Origin: Clostridia bacterium | Lineage (GTDB): Bacteria > Bacillota > Clostridia > Christensenellales > CAG-917 | Assembly: GCA_017507205.1 (NCBI GenBank) | Contig: JAFWBH010000074.1 | Coordinates: 1 to 5,485 of the forward strand | Direction: 5' to 3' | Length of the DNA stretch: 5,485 nt | Shown: positions 4,784 to 5,485 of the stretch, in pieces | Position numbering within the stretch: position 1 is the stretch's first letter | How the letters are laid out: every line of letters begins with the position of its first letter | The notes under the pieces: generated by a model | Told to the model about the DNA's origin: nothing | What the model saw: only the letters and a program-made list of their open reading frames with translations | The model's database searches: none | Translations under genes and position numbers: made by a program

Positions 4784-5485
4784 TTAGCAACAAGAAATCA
4801 AGTCACCACCCATGCACTCACAACAGCAGTCAGCACAAAGAAGTCCTTGACAAACTCTGCAAGCTGTGTCCTCTGAGCTTTGCTGTTGATATGAACGTTG
4901 ATAGTGATATTCCTCGTTCTGATTGGTTTTTGTTCTTTTGCCCTTGCTCTTGCCTTCCTTTGAATCATTGAAGGCATTGGTGCCATCAATTTTCTTTTTC
5001 ATATTGTCAAGAGCCTTTTGATATTTGGCATTGGTAGGATCAAGTGTCAATGCGATTTCAAGCTGTTTTTTGCTTTCTTGAAGCCAGCTCTTTTCATAGT
5101 AGATTATGGCTTGATAGTAGTGCCATTCTCCATTTCTGTCAAAGTTGTCATCGAGAAGGCTTTGTGCCCTTGAAAAGTCCTTGTTTTTGATTGCATCCTT
5201 CACATCGGAGAATGCGTCAAAGCCCTCAGTTTCTTCACCACCACTGACTGAAGCACTGTCATGGGTATACTCCATGGCAAGCTGATAAGCATTGTCCTGC
5301 GCGGTCACGGACTGCTGGATCGCCGTGGAATTGCCGTATTCGGCAAGGTGTTCCACCTTGATGTTGACATTCAGTCTGGATTCGGTATTGAGCGTTCTGG
5401 TATATGCTGCGTCGTTGATGGCTTCGCCGTTCATTTCTTCGGCATTCCAGTCCACGTCGCTCCAGATGCCGACATCCTGCGGATA
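4784..5485 (-). CDS. Chimeric open frame: solute-binding-protein-like segment joined to a TPR/Cys-tail DnaJ-type C-terminus (5' end off window)
   Basis: The frame is open at the right edge; 233 residues are visible. Residues 1 to ~82 (GIWSDVDWN, NGEAINDAAYTRTL, a RLNVNIKVE strand, and DNAYQLAMEY) match the start of the mature domain of clostridial extracellular solute-binding proteins. From ~84 the style changes. An EGFDAFSDVKDAIKNKDFSRA helix pair and one clear TPR-like repeat (about 118-160, NGEWHYYQAIIYYEKSW...LDPTNAKY) are followed by a Lys/Gln-rich linker. The tail has nine cysteines in 25 residues (209, 212, 217, 220-222, 224, 232, 233), including CADCCCECMGGDL. That second half matches the C-terminus of DnaJ-type proteins in Clostridia, whose J domain should lie just upstream but is absent. 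GC content also shifts at the join. I infer a recombination or assembly junction. If only the host part is real, this is a 5'-truncated DnaJ-like gene. Internal ATGs (5275, 5455 as GTG) do not look like true starts. Confidence 0.7.
   Translation of the reverse strand, partial: YPQDVGIWSDVDWNAEEMNGEAINDAAYTRTLNTESRLNVNIKVEHLAEYGNSTAIQQSVTAQDNAYQLAMEYTHDSASVSGGEETEGFDAFSDVKDAIKNKDFSRAQSLLDDNFDRNGEWHYYQAIIYYEKSWLQESKKQLEIALTLDPTNAKYQKALDNMKKKIDGTNAFNDSKEGKSKGKRTKTNQNEEYHYQRSYQQQSSEDTACRVCQGLLCADCCCECMGGDLISCC
5240..5485 (-). other. Composition-distinct segment encoding a solute-binding-protein fragment
   Basis: The last ~205 bases (5281-5485) are about 54% G+C by my count, against about 42% in 5101-5220 and roughly 40% elsewhere. 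Codons here favour GC endings (AAC, GGC, GCC, ACC, GTC), unlike the neighbouring genes. The encoded piece resembles residues ~1-80 of the mature domain of an ABC-type extracellular solute-binding protein. It is likely foreign to the rest of the window, whether by transfer, recombination or contig misjoin. The exact left boundary is uncertain (about 5235-5285). Confidence 0.6.

Noticed and set aside
1..5485. Frequent TGTCAAG/TTGTCAA words, as a possible uptake or chi-like signal
   Set aside because: Most fall inside genes, where Leu-Asp-Lys and Val-Asp codons explain them. No regular spacing is seen, and enrichment could not be tested without computation.
1..5485. CRISPR array, tRNA, rRNA, insertion sequence or defence cassette
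   Set aside because: No spaced direct repeats of CRISPR size, no cloverleaf or transposase motifs, and no recognisable defence genes were found on either strand.

Overview
The window looks like a piece of a low-to-moderate GC (about 40%) Firmicutes/Clostridia-type genome, probably an uncultured or gut relative. The signs are AT-rich intergenic spacers, a uvrC-murB-PHP gene order of the kind seen in Clostridia, and a protein ending in the Cys-rich CADCCCEC...GGDL tail I associate with clostridial DnaJ-like proteins. Species cannot be named from the sequence alone.

Layout. From the right edge leftwards, almost everything is on the minus strand. (1) 5485-4030: an operon-like pair. The first gene is open at the window edge and ends as a TPR-like protein with a nine-cysteine tail. 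It is followed 13 bases later by a six-segment membrane protein with a very acidic C-terminal tail. (2) 3900-3559, plus strand: an ArsR/SmtB-family repressor converging on that pair, with one bidirectional terminator between them (3946-3977). (3) 3466-3305, minus: a small, probably two-helix membrane protein with a CCC motif, divergent from the repressor and followed by a strong hairpin (3189-3215). (4) 3140-1311, minus: complete uvrC (nucleotide excision repair). (5) 1067-237, minus: complete murB (peptidoglycan precursor synthesis), with its own good promoter and a leader of about 140 bases. (6) 240-1, minus: the first 80 codons of a PHP-domain phosphoesterase, overlapping the murB stop codon in an ATGA arrangement.

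How the genes relate. murB and the PHP gene are likely co-transcribed and translationally coupled. uvrC has its own promoter. The repressor and the small membrane protein share a 50-100 base control region carrying three ATATGCT copies, the usual geometry for autoregulation and control of a divergent neighbour. The repressor keeps only part of the known ArsR-type cysteine site and has lost the SmtB/CzrA-type zinc site.

What stands out. (a) The rightmost gene is a chimera: its first ~82 visible residues look like an extracellular solute-binding protein at about 54% GC, then it switches in frame to the C-terminal half of a DnaJ/TPR-type protein with the J domain missing. An assembly join or a recombination junction near 5235-5285 should be suspected. 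(b) uvrC and the repressor gene both have a -10-like hexamer exactly six bases before the ATG and no Shine-Dalgarno sequence, the signature of leaderless mRNAs. murB and the membrane-protein gene also lack a clear Shine-Dalgarno sequence. I found no CRISPR array, tRNA, rRNA or insertion sequence. Nothing here amounts to a clearly new defence or mobile system.
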